DNA from: Lachnospiraceae bacterium | Lineage (GTDB): Bacteria; Bacillota; Clostridia; Lachnospirales; Lachnospiraceae | NCBI GenBank assembly: GCA_003520205.1 | Contig: DOVG01000079.1 | Span: 1 to 8,720 of the forward strand | Direction: 5' to 3' | DNA: 8,720 bases | Part shown: positions 1 through 7,520 of the stretch, piece after piece | How positions within the stretch are numbered: the first letter of the stretch is position 1 | Layout: the number at the start of each line of letters is the position of its first letter | Notes under the pieces: generated by a model | Database searches by the model: none | The model's input: the letters and a program-made list of their open reading frames with translations, nothing else | Told to the model about the DNA's origin: nothing | Program-made: the position numbers and the translations under genes

Positions 1-15
1 TTTTTTTGTTTTTTT
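1..15. other. T-rich tract at the window edge
   Basis: Fourteen of the first 15 bases are T. This could be the U-tract of an intrinsic terminator for a gene left of the window, or an UP-like AT-rich element for the ddh promoter. The hairpin that would decide this lies outside the window, so no firm call is possible. Confidence 0.3.
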
Positions 16-32
16 CATTGTAATTATCTTCC

Positions 33-41
33 TGATATAAT
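33..41 (+). promoter_or_regulatory. Extended -10 promoter for ddh
   Basis: TGATATAAT at 33-41 is a perfect TATAAT hexamer (36-41) preceded by the TGn extended -10 motif. No good -35 hexamer stands 17 bp upstream (13-18 reads TTTCAT), which is tolerated at extended -10 promoters. Transcription would start near 48, giving a leader of about 80 nt. I see no T-box, lysine riboswitch or terminator-like hairpin in that leader; the best inverted pair is only 4 bp (CCAG/CTGG). Confidence 0.6.
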
Positions 42-128
42 ATACTTCTAATGTTTTGTTAGAGACGATTTACCAGACATTTTATTACTGGATGATCTTC
101 TCGTGTCACTAATGAAAGGAGATATAAA

Positions 129-1109
129 ATGAGTATAAGAATCGGTATCCTCGGCTACGGAAATCTTGGCCGTGGAGTTGAAAAGGCAGTTAATGTTTGT
201 TCAGATATGGAACTTGTAGGAGTATTCACAAGACGTGATCCTGCAAATGTGAGCATAGATTCCGGGGCAAAAGCCTACCATGTAAATGAGCTCGAAAATA
301 TGAAGGATGCTATTGATGTTTTAATCATATGCGGAGGAAGCGCAACTGATCTTCCTGAGATGACTCCAAAATACGCTGCAATGTTTAATGTAATAGATTC
401 CTTTGATACACACGCAAACATCCCGGTACATTTTGCAAATGTAGATAAAGCTGCAAAAGCTGCCGGTAAGATAGGAATTATATCATGCGGATGGGATCCT
501 GGTATGTTCTCACTGAATCGTCTATATTCTGAGTCAGTTCTTCCTGGCGGAAGTGCTTATACATTCTGGGGCAAGGGAGTAAGTCAGGGACATTCCGATG
601 CTATCAGAAGAATTGATGGAGTAGTTGATGCAAGACAGTATACTGTACCTGTTCCTGAAGCACTTGAGGCTGTCAGAAGCGGAAAGAACCCAGAACTCAC
701 TACAAGAGACAAGCACACAAGAGTATGCTATGTTGTAGCCGAAGAAGGTGCAGACAAAGAACGTATAGAGAAAGAAATAGTTACTATGCCTAACTATTTT
801 GCTGATTATGATACAACTGTTAACTTTATAACAGAAGAAGAAATGAAAAAAGACCATAGTGGTCTTCCACACGGAGGCTCTGTTATATATACAGGAACTA
901 CTGATAACGGTAACAAAACTCATGTTATTGAATATAGTCTTAAGCTTGATTCCAATCCAGAATTTACAGGTTCCGTTCTCACTGCTTATGCAAGAGCAGC
1001 ATATAGACTGAACCAGGATGGTAACTCAGGCGCTAAAACAGTATTCGACATAGCTCCTGCTCTTCTGTCACCACTCAGCGGTGAAGAAATCAGAGCTCAT
1101 ATGCTGTAA
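129..1109 (+). CDS. ddh: meso-diaminopimelate D-dehydrogenase
   Basis: NADPH-dependent enzyme that reductively aminates tetrahydrodipicolinate with ammonia, giving meso-diaminopimelate in one step for lysine and peptidoglycan; cytoplasmic. The 326-residue protein follows the Corynebacterium glutamicum enzyme (about 320 aa) along its length. Visible landmarks are the Rossmann nucleotide loop GYGNLGRGVE (9-18), FTRRDP (33-38) with the arginines expected for NADPH, CGGSATDLPE (68-77), SCGWDPGMFSLNR (119-131), TFWGKGVSQGHSDAIRRIDGV (145-165), MPNYFADY (220-227) and LPHGG (246-250). The start at 129 has an ideal Shine-Dalgarno, AAAGGAG at 115-121, 7 nt upstream. The gene stands alone: its own promoter lies upstream, and a shared terminator separates it from the convergent signalling operon. 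The family is well defined and the call is firm. Confidence 0.97.
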   Translation: MSIRIGILGYGNLGRGVEKAVNVCSDMELVGVFTRRDPANVSIDSGAKAYHVNELENMKDAIDVLIICGGSATDLPEMTPKYAAMFNVIDSFDTHANIPVHFANVDKAAKAAGKIGIISCGWDPGMFSLNRLYSESVLPGGSAYTFWGKGVSQGHSDAIRRIDGVVDARQYTVPVPEALEAVRSGKNPELTTRDKHTRVCYVVAEEGADKERIEKEIVTMPNYFADYDTTVNFITEEEMKKDHSGLPHGGSVIYTGTTDNGNKTHVIEYSLKLDSNPEFTGSVLTAYARAAYRLNQDGNSGAKTVFDIAPALLSPLSGEEIRAHML

Positions 1110-1121
1110 CAGATTCAACTC

Positions 1122-1151
1122 AAAAACAGCTCGCAACGGCGAGCTGTTTTT
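1122..1151. terminator. Bidirectional intrinsic terminator between ddh and the convergent operon
   Basis: A perfect 13-bp inverted repeat, AAAAACAGCTCGC (1122-1134) and its complement (1139-1151), encloses an AACG loop. Read on either strand it gives a GC-rich stem followed by five Ts. It begins 12 nt after the ddh stop. On the minus strand the TAA stop codon of the ligand-binding protein gene (1150-1152) overlaps the outer end of the stem, so the same hairpin ends both transcripts. Confidence 0.93.
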
Positions 1152-2889
1152 ATGATATCTTTATCATATGGACCATCATACCTAACTGACTGGCAATCAG
1201 TTCTCCTCTGCTGAATACATCTTCATTAAGTTCACAAAGAAGAAGTCCATAGAATAGTTTCTCGTAGAAAAGAGGAAATGTAACAAATATTTTATTATAT
1301 ATCTTAATTTCTCGTTGAATAAATATATCCGACATGAACCTTTTTCTCTTCGACTCAGGTATCACATAAATATTTCCTGATTTTATAACACTTATCAGAT
1401 AAATATAATCCGGGTACTGTTGTCTTTCAAGGTCATCCATAGTTATCGGTTCATCAAACATATAGAATGCTGCATTATTAAGACCAAGAGTTGCAAGCGA
1501 ACTGATTATATCGTTTTTGGTAAGAGCTTTATCCCCCGCATAGTTCATCCCCTTTATAATAAACTTTCGAAGGGATTCTCTTGCTATTTCATTTTCTTCA
1601 TTTTCTTTTATTCTTGATTCCGAAAGTGATAATAATGCATCATCCTTCATCCTCAGGAACAGTCTGTTTACAAAAGAATTTTCTCTTCCCCGAAGAGTCT
1701 TATTAATTCCATTCTGAAGTACAGTCACGCTTTTAAGGAATTTCCATACATCAGTATAGTCCATTGCCCCACTACTAAAGAATATATCTATCAGATGTCC
1801 TATTTCATTAAACTCATCTACTCCGATATATCTTCTCTTGATTCCTTTAAATATCCTATTTATTATTTCATAAAAGAGTCTTTTCAGGTTGATGCTATCT
1901 TTGTTGTATTCTGTATCATATCTGTAGAAGCAGTCATCAAACATTCTATTTATAATCTCTTCATCGATATTAATAAGATTACTTAAAGAATACTCATACT
2001 TGTCATACTTGAGCGATTCTCTTCCATATAGTCGGGTTGGAATAAGCTCCGAATCTACTTTTTCCCCATTTATCTTTCTAAGCAGAAGTTCAAGAGATTT
2101 CTGTCCCAATGTGACCGAAGACGAACCAATTGATGATAATGGCGGTGTCATCTCTGCAGCCATCCTTGTATTATCAAAACCAAATACCAGAATATCCTCA
2201 CCCGGAACAATTCTGCGTCTCTTCATTTCTCTATATAGTCCTACAGCAGATGCGTCGTTAACACAGAACACAGCTTTAAGATCCGGATTCTGATTTAGGA
2301 GAAGCGCTGCCGCTTCATCGGTATTCTCTGACATATCAGACGGAACATATAGTTTCTCATTATACTCTATACCATTTCGCTCAAGACATTCTATGAATAT
2401 ATCCTTACGCCTGTTGGAGTCCACATTTTCCTTATATCCACCTATCATGCCAATAGAAGTTATTCCATATACTCCAACCAGAGCCTCTATCGATTCATTT
2501 ATACCCATTTTATTATCATAATTAACAGTGGTATATTCTTCATAATCAGACGCAATAAGAACACTTGGAATATCAGCATATCTGTTCAGAAATTCTTTTA
2601 TCTGTTCATCATTAAGAGCCCAGCCTATACTTCCCATAGCTATGATGATGCCATCCATTTTACATATCTTTCCAAGGTTATACACACTGTTAAACATGAA
2701 ATTATGCTGTGACACAGTTTCACCCTGGAAATTTTCCTGCATAAGTTCTCCCGGAAGTATAGCAAGTCTGATATTACTATTCTTGGGAATGGAGCTGGTA
2801 ATACCCTTTACTACAGACTTTGAAAACTCATTCGATATTCCTCCAACTATAAGTCCTATTAAGATTTCGTTATCTGAATTATCTCTCAT
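1150..2889 (-). CDS. LacI-type ligand-binding sensor protein with GAF-like C-terminus
   Basis: Predicted cytoplasmic small-molecule sensor, 579 aa; the ligand is unknown but is probably a sugar or related metabolite by family. Residues about 8-292 form a type 1 periplasmic-binding fold of the LacI/GalR kind: ILIGLIVGGI (9-18), DGIIIAMGS (79-87), VNDASAVGLY (210-219), VFGFDNTRMAAEMTPPLSSI (235-254) and PTRLYGRES (284-292). There is no N-terminal helix-turn-helix, signal peptide or lipobox, so it is neither an ordinary repressor nor a transport receptor. A largely helical linker (about 300-440) leads to a GAF-like region (about 455-575, ending FVTFPLFYEKLFYGLLLCEL...). In related clostridial proteins, as I recall them, this part precedes a GGDEF domain; here the protein simply ends. 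The start is supported by AAGGAT about 7 nt upstream. It is the second gene of an operon, 25 nt after the FIST-EAL gene, which suggests a shared signalling role. Confidence 0.8.
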   Translation of the reverse strand: MRDNSDNEILIGLIVGGISNEFSKSVVKGITSSIPKNSNIRLAILPGELMQENFQGETVSQHNFMFNSVYNLGKICKMDGIIIAMGSIGWALNDEQIKEFLNRYADIPSVLIASDYEEYTTVNYDNKMGINESIEALVGVYGITSIGMIGGYKENVDSNRRKDIFIECLERNGIEYNEKLYVPSDMSENTDEAAALLLNQNPDLKAVFCVNDASAVGLYREMKRRRIVPGEDILVFGFDNTRMAAEMTPPLSSIGSSSVTLGQKSLELLLRKINGEKVDSELIPTRLYGRESLKYDKYEYSLSNLINIDEEIINRMFDDCFYRYDTEYNKDSINLKRLFYEIINRIFKGIKRRYIGVDEFNEIGHLIDIFFSSGAMDYTDVWKFLKSVTVLQNGINKTLRGRENSFVNRLFLRMKDDALLSLSESRIKENEENEIARESLRKFIIKGMNYAGDKALTKNDIISSLATLGLNNAAFYMFDEPITMDDLERQQYPDYIYLISVIKSGNIYVIPESKRKRFMSDIFIQREIKIYNKIFVTFPLFYEKLFYGLLLCELNEDVFSRGELIASQLGMMVHMIKIS

Positions 2890-2914
2890 TCTATTTATCC
2901 TTATTGAAGGCGCT

Positions 2915-5521
2915 TTATATATCTATTTCTGTCACAGGTTTTGCAAAGTAATATCCCTGTGAAAAATCTATACTATAGCTCATAAGCTTTTTCTGTATCT
3001 CTTCATTCTCTACATATTCAGCTATTATATCAATATCGCTATTTGATAAACTTTTCCATGCTGAAATCAGTGCTATAAGATTTTCTGCACTGGAATTAAT
3101 ACAGCAGTTTTTTATAATTGAACCGTCTATCTTAACTATATCAGACTGGAGATTAATTATATGCTGAAGATTTGAAAATCCACTTCCAAAATCATCGATT
3201 GCTATCTTAGCTCCCAGCTCATGAATCTTATCAACGAATTCAACCATAAGATTGTAATCATCTATATCCTCATTTTCGAGTAGCTCAAAGATAAAATTCT
3301 CAGGATATTTAGCTACCGACAGAAAATCATACAGATAATCCGTCATTTCCTTATTTCGAATATCCCTTATTCCCAAATTGACGCTGACACTAATCGTCTC
3401 AGAATCCTTGAATTTATCAAATACCTTCTTTATCATCTGCATGGATATTCCATCATAGAGTAGTCCATATGTTCTGGCTACATCAAGAAATGTATTCGGA
3501 TAATACAAGATACCATTCTCATCTTCAAGCCTCATAAGTGCCTCATAATGATGTATCACTCCCGAATTGTTATCATATATGCCCTGATACTGAGGAATAA
3601 CCTTATTATTAGCAATAGCATAATTGATTACATTTACCATATGATATCTGTCACGAATTGCCTCTTCATCCAGCTGGTTATCCATTGCATCACTAACATA
3701 GAACTGCATATTTTTCTGCCACATCCTTACTCTGGAAGAGTTAAATGCATTTGAAAAATTCTCATTATTACAGTTATCCATAACTGAAAATGTAGGTACT
3801 ATAGCTATGTAATCCTCTTCATTATCAAACAAAACACGCTGCAATTCTTCCATGTCTTTAGCGAATTTTGAAAGTGATACCATATATGATTCAGCACCTA
3901 CGGCAATTCTCCAGTCTCTCAAAATATACATATGATAGTTTTTTGTCTGGACATATTTCTCGCACTTGGATATATAATTCTTATATGTAAGCTGTACGAG
4001 CTGTTCTGAGAAAACAGACTTCATACTGGATATATCTGATACATCTATAATACATATCCTGTCTACACCCTTTAGCTTCATATCAAGATTCATAGCTGCA
4101 ATATTCGGAATACCGTATTTATCAGCATATAAAAGCTTATACTCACAATCTCGTACAAAAGTCTTCATAGACTCAGCAGATATACTTTCTTTATTTATTT
4201 CCAGACTCTTCTCTACGCTAGTCAGATAATTAAGCAATTCGCCATTATCATCTGCAAGCGTTTCTGTATATAAAAACGTATAAGGATTAAAATCCTGATT
4301 CGCAGTGCTTTCTCCTATAGCTGTAACAGCAAATGTTCCATTTACGAATCTGTTATATCCATCATCATTCACTATCTCACCATATGTTATACATCCGCCA
4401 ACATTTGTATTTTCATATGCAGATAGTTCCCATTTAACACAGTTCGAATATATAATGGATCTGACTATACAGGAATATGCAAATAATGTCTCAGATTTTT
4501 CAAAAGATTCCATCCGTCTAAAGAGTGAACGATTATCCTGAATTATTTTTTTATCATAGATAAATGCCCTCTTCATCTTTCTTCCTGAAGTTATATGAAA
4601 GTTAGAATTAATCATTTCTATAGTCTCATTAGCATCTATTTCCGGATGCGAATCATAGAACTCCTTATTCTTAGGATCATCTACAGGATATCTGTCCGAT
4701 AATTTAAAATCCTTTATATAATGGAAGAATATAGGGAACTCAGGTGCATCAGAAAAAACGCACGGAAAAAGACTGGCGAGTTCCGGTCTCTGGGATAACT
4801 TCTCACCTATTCCCATACGATACTTCTGGGCAGCACTCATACCATCCATTGTAATAATAGACGTCTGATAACTATCTGTCACTTCCATATCGCCACCTAA
4901 TGCCTCAACACCGGTAGCAAATGAACAGCAGGTACTAACATCATCGCCCCCTATAGAAGCCACAATTATACCATTGTCTGTCCAGCCATTTTCATCAAAG
5001 ATAAATGTATTATCCGGCAGCTTTTCAAGAGTACTATCTGCACCATCTGCTATTCCACCCATCATTTTAATGCCAGGAAATTCTTCATTACAAAAGTCAA
5101 CAAAATCATACACCTGATGATAATTAATTGTTAAAAATGATAACAGTAATTTCGTATCTTCACCTACTACAGCCTGCTTAACATTTTTGCATAATTTCTT
5201 AGGTTCAATTACGTTACCAGCTTCTGATACTGGTAATAGTGCAGTTCTGATATGACCTCTGTTCATCTGGGTAATAGAAATAAGACACTGATTAGGCATC
5301 AGTCTTCCATTAATTATAATAGCTGACGTACTCGTTCCAAAAACCTTCACTCCCGGAACCAGCTTCGTAAGAAATTGAGCAAGCTCAACAGCCTCATCAG
5401 GACGATGAGACGCAGTATGAATCCTTATAAGTATATCCCCATTTGATACATTCAGCTTCAGCTGATTTAATGTATCTGATAGTCTTGCTTTTGATATTAA
5501 TTGAAAATTCCAGGTAAACAT
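2915..5521 (-). CDS. FIST / degenerate GGDEF / EAL protein, predicted c-di-GMP phosphodiesterase
   Basis: Predicted cytoplasmic sensor-effector of 868 aa that hydrolyses cyclic di-GMP to pGpG. Residues about 28-230 match FIST_N (RIHTASHRPDEAVELAQFL, FGTSTSAIIINGRL at 61-74, MMGGIADGAD at 153-162) and about 240-410 FIST_C; FIST domains are proposed to bind small ligands such as amino acids. Residues about 475-615 look like a GGDEF fold with no GGDEF motif. The EAL domain (about 625-868) keeps the catalytic set: EAL at 660-662, N715 (SVNLG), E746 (FELLE), D776-D777 (IDDFGSGFSN), K797 and D799 (VKIDG), E835 (AEYVE) and Q855 (SQGYYFAKP). The usual glycine of AEGVE is tyrosine here. No membrane segment is evident. 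The start is backed by GGGAGG (5530-5535), 8 nt upstream. It leads a two-gene operon with the ligand-binding protein. Phosphodiesterase activity is inferred from conserved residues. Confidence 0.9.
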   Translation of the reverse strand: MFTWNFQLISKARLSDTLNQLKLNVSNGDILIRIHTASHRPDEAVELAQFLTKLVPGVKVFGTSTSAIIINGRLMPNQCLISITQMNRGHIRTALLPVSEAGNVIEPKKLCKNVKQAVVGEDTKLLLSFLTINYHQVYDFVDFCNEEFPGIKMMGGIADGADSTLEKLPDNTFIFDENGWTDNGIIVASIGGDDVSTCCSFATGVEALGGDMEVTDSYQTSIITMDGMSAAQKYRMGIGEKLSQRPELASLFPCVFSDAPEFPIFFHYIKDFKLSDRYPVDDPKNKEFYDSHPEIDANETIEMINSNFHITSGRKMKRAFIYDKKIIQDNRSLFRRMESFEKSETLFAYSCIVRSIIYSNCVKWELSAYENTNVGGCITYGEIVNDDGYNRFVNGTFAVTAIGESTANQDFNPYTFLYTETLADDNGELLNYLTSVEKSLEINKESISAESMKTFVRDCEYKLLYADKYGIPNIAAMNLDMKLKGVDRICIIDVSDISSMKSVFSEQLVQLTYKNYISKCEKYVQTKNYHMYILRDWRIAVGAESYMVSLSKFAKDMEELQRVLFDNEEDYIAIVPTFSVMDNCNNENFSNAFNSSRVRMWQKNMQFYVSDAMDNQLDEEAIRDRYHMVNVINYAIANNKVIPQYQGIYDNNSGVIHHYEALMRLEDENGILYYPNTFLDVARTYGLLYDGISMQMIKKVFDKFKDSETISVSVNLGIRDIRNKEMTDYLYDFLSVAKYPENFIFELLENEDIDDYNLMVEFVDKIHELGAKIAIDDFGSGFSNLQHIINLQSDIVKIDGSIIKNCCINSSAENLIALISAWKSLSNSDIDIIAEYVENEEIQKKLMSYSIDFSQGYYFAKPVTEIDI

Positions 5522-5570
5522 CTCTTAATCCTCCCAAGCACTTAAGATGTACCTTAACCCCACTATGTTT

Positions 5571-5579
5571 ATTTTACCA
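5571..5579 (-). promoter_or_regulatory. Probable extended -10 promoter of the FIST-EAL operon
   Basis: On the minus strand this reads TGGTAAAAT, a 5/6 match to TATAAT preceded by TGn. The -35 position 17 bp upstream reads TTTAAT, which is weak. Transcription would start near 5564, about 43 nt before the start codon. A 5-bp inverted repeat (TTAAG/CTTAA, 5542-5557) lies in the leader but is too short to call an operator. Confidence 0.45.
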
Positions 5580-5600
5580 TGAGTGTGTAAAAAATTAAAC

Positions 5601-5629
5601 AAAAAAAATCCTAAATTAATAGGATTTTT
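5601..5629 (-). terminator. Intrinsic terminator of the aroF operon
   Basis: On the minus strand, a 10-bp stem AAAAATCCTA/TAGGATTTTT (5629-5620 with 5613-5604) with a 6-nt loop runs into a tract of eight Ts ending at 5601. It lies 16 nt past the stop of the papain-like gene, and the FIST-EAL promoter follows it. The stem has few GC pairs, but the U-tract is long. Confidence 0.85.
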
Positions 5630-5645
5630 AAACAATTTATCTATA

Positions 5646-6425
5646 TTACTGTTTTTTCTTTATATAGAGTATATTACTGAAGTAATAATTATCATTTTTT
5701 CGTACATATTTCTGGTATTCTTCGAAGTTTACATAATACTTTCTGCCCCACGAAGATATTTCCAATAATACTATGTCTTTATCGTCTTTCGCTTTTGCTT
5801 CCAGCACACCTGTAACAGTCACATAATGATCCTTTGTTTCAGTTACAGGCTTATAGCTGCTTTCGCCTGTTGCCGTTATATTCTTTCTATAGAACTTAAG
5901 CTTCTCCTTATGCAAAAAGCCCGGTCCTATTGACAGAATAACAGGAATATCATTTTCAAGCATTTCTTTAATACAAGTAAGTATTCTTGATGGTCTTACT
6001 GCCCATCTGGCTGATAATTTACAGCCTGATGAGCCTTTAATACTTTTTCTATTAAAGAAGAAGAACAGATTAAGTCCGAACATAAGAAGTATTCCGGATA
6101 ATCCCAGCTTTGGAAATATATGAAAATATCTTCTTTCCATATATCTGATAAAACCTATATATCTGTCTCTGTCAATATTTCCTTTACTGGTCATGATTTC
6201 ATCAGGACTGACACTATCTGCATCGTCCATTATATATCTGTCAGCTATAATGTCTGCTCCAAGAACATGAATAAGAAGATCTGAAGCGCCTATTAGTCCG
6301 CATCCATAGCCACTTATAGCCTTTCCTTTCCATGGACGTCCTGTGTCCTTAAGCCATTCCTGGTTACCACCAAATGAACCATCTACATCTATGTAGTTAT
6401 TCTTTAGACCAGTATACTTAATCAT
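5646..6425 (-). CDS. Uncharacterised papain/C39-like cysteine-protease-fold protein
   Basis: I do not recognise a named family with a known function. The 259-residue protein has the layout of a papain-like fold: Q22 (GGNQEW, possible oxyanion glutamine), C42 in YGCGLIGASDLL (40-51, candidate nucleophile at the start of a helix), H200 in DHYVTVTGV (199-207), and ISSWGRKYYVNF (223-234), which resembles the NSWG block of papains with Ser in place of Asn. A hydrophobic stretch at 107-124 (LGLSGILLMFGLNLFFFF) could be a membrane segment or a buried helix. There is no signal peptide, so it probably stays in the cell. Its ATG is 10 nt after the DAHP synthase stop, with the ribosome binding site AGAAGG overlapping that stop, so the two are cotranscribed and probably translationally coupled. 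It could be a peptidase, a transferase-like relative or an inactive binding protein. Confidence 0.6.
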   Translation of the reverse strand: MIKYTGLKNNYIDVDGSFGGNQEWLKDTGRPWKGKAISGYGCGLIGASDLLIHVLGADIIADRYIMDDADSVSPDEIMTSKGNIDRDRYIGFIRYMERRYFHIFPKLGLSGILLMFGLNLFFFFNRKSIKGSSGCKLSARWAVRPSRILTCIKEMLENDIPVILSIGPGFLHKEKLKFYRKNITATGESSYKPVTETKDHYVTVTGVLEAKAKDDKDIVLLEISSWGRKYYVNFEEYQKYVRKNDNYYFSNILYIKKKQ

Positions 6426-6435
6426 TTATTACCTT

Positions 6436-7470
6436 CTAAACTATTTCAGCAAGCTCCAGAAGAAGTTCTTTTGTTTTCTCCCATCCAAGACAAGGATCTG
6501 TTATAGACTTACCGTATATTCCTTCTCCTATCTTCTGAGCACCATCTTCTATATAGCTTTCTGTCATAAGACCTTTTACTATTCCTCTTATATCTCCAGA
6601 TACATGACGGCTATGAATTACATCCTTAGCTATCCTTATCTGTTCCATATACTGTTTATTAGAGTTTGCGTGATTTGTATCAACTATTATAGCAGGATGT
6701 ATAAGATCTCTCTTCTGATACTCTTCATACACAGCTCTAAGATCTTCATAATGATAATTAGGCTTACTGTGTCCAAGATTATCTATATATCCTCTCATTA
6801 TGCAGTGTGCATATGGATTTCCCTCAGTTCTTACTTCCCATCCTCTGTATATAAAATCCTGAGGCGACTGAGCAGCTGTAATAGCATTCATCATTACTGA
6901 CAGATCTCCACTTGGAGGATTCTTCATTCCCACCGGAATACCTACTCCTGATGATACTATTCTATGTTCCTGATCTTCTACAGATCTTGCTCCAACCGCT
7001 ATATAAGAAAGGAGGTCTGAGAGATACCTGTGATTACCAGGATACAACATTTCCTCAGCACATGTAAAGCCTGTTTCTTCTACTACTCTGGTGTGCATTT
7101 TTCTGATAGCCACTATACCTTTCAGCATATCCTCATGACCTTCAGGATTTGGCTGATGAAGCATTCCCTTGTAGCCTGTACCTGTTGTACGAGGTTTATT
7201 TGTATATACTCGTGGAATAATAAATATCTTATCCGATATCTGATCCTGAACTTCACGAAGTCTATGCATATAGTCGACTACAGCCTCTTCGTTATCTGCT
7301 GAACAAGGACCTATGATCATAAGAAATTTATTACTCTTACCAGAGAAAATGTCCATTATCTCCTGATCTCTTTGTTCTTTTACCTTCTTTATCTCATCTG
7401 ATAAAGGATACTCTTCCTTTATCTCCTGTGGTGTTGGAAGTTTACGAATAAATTGCATTTGCATTTCCAT
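6436..7470 (-). CDS. aroF: 3-deoxy-7-phosphoheptulonate (DAHP) synthase, class I alpha
   Basis: Condenses phosphoenolpyruvate with erythrose 4-phosphate to DAHP, the first committed step of the shikimate pathway (Trp, Tyr, Phe); cytoplasmic. Motifs follow E. coli AroG/AroF (about 350 aa). In the 344-residue form they are IGPCSADNEEA with metal-ligand C56, RVYTNKPRTTGTGYKGMLHQP (87-107), ARSVEDQEHR (161-170), IVDTNHANSNKQ with H267, MTES with E304, and SITDPCLGW with D325; all four metal ligands are present. An in-frame GTG at 7530 would give 364 aa, but it lies between the -10 and -35 boxes. I therefore chose the ATG at 7470, which has TGAGGT 7 nt upstream and gives the usual family length. 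The feedback specificity (aroF, aroG or aroH type) cannot be read here, so the symbol is provisional. It is first in an operon with the papain-like gene. Confidence 0.95.
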   Translation of the reverse strand: MEMQMQFIRKLPTPQEIKEEYPLSDEIKKVKEQRDQEIMDIFSGKSNKFLMIIGPCSADNEEAVVDYMHRLREVQDQISDKIFIIPRVYTNKPRTTGTGYKGMLHQPNPEGHEDMLKGIVAIRKMHTRVVEETGFTCAEEMLYPGNHRYLSDLLSYIAVGARSVEDQEHRIVSSGVGIPVGMKNPPSGDLSVMMNAITAAQSPQDFIYRGWEVRTEGNPYAHCIMRGYIDNLGHSKPNYHYEDLRAVYEEYQKRDLIHPAIIVDTNHANSNKQYMEQIRIAKDVIHSRHVSGDIRGIVKGLMTESYIEDGAQKIGEGIYGKSITDPCLGWEKTKELLLELAEIV

Positions 7471-7477
7471 GTTATGT

Positions 7478-7483
7478 ACCTCA
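7478..7483 (-). promoter_or_regulatory. Ribosome binding site that sets the aroF start
   Basis: TGAGGT on the minus strand lies 7 nt before the ATG at 7470. It lies outside the leader stem-loop (7491-7519), so the hairpin does not directly hide it. Confidence 0.8.
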
Positions 7484-7490
7484 CATCTAA

Positions 7491-7519
7491 TATAAGCCTC
7501 CCTAATCAGGAGGCTTATA
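7491..7519 (-). other. Stem-loop at the 5' end of the aroF mRNA
   Basis: A perfect 11-bp inverted repeat (7491-7501 and 7509-7519; GC-rich core AAGCCTCC/GGAGGCTT) with a 7-nt loop. Given the predicted -10 at 7521-7526, transcription would start at about 7514-7516, so the mRNA would begin with an 8-bp stem. No T-tract follows on either strand, so it is not an intrinsic terminator. The likely role is mRNA stabilisation or regulation of initiation; this is inference. Confidence 0.7.
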
Positions 7520-7520
7520 A

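Noticed and set aside
48..128. T-box or lysine riboswitch in the ddh leader
   Set aside because: The leader is about 80 nt with no T-box core sequence, no strong stems and no terminator hairpin before the ribosome binding site.
534..923. 129-codon open frame antisense to ddh
   Set aside because: It lies wholly inside the well-supported ddh gene, its translation resembles no family, and it is a reading-frame shadow. The same applies to the short plus-strand frames inside the minus-strand genes (for example 2642-2962, 2000-2293, 7030-7302, 8182-8454).
5542..5557. TTAAG/CTTAA inverted repeat as an operator of the FIST-EAL operon
   Set aside because: Five-bp A/T-rich arms are expected by chance in this base composition.
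7491..7519. Hairpin as an intrinsic terminator for argC
   Set aside because: No T-tract follows the stem on the minus strand; the promoter position makes a 5' leader stem-loop more likely.
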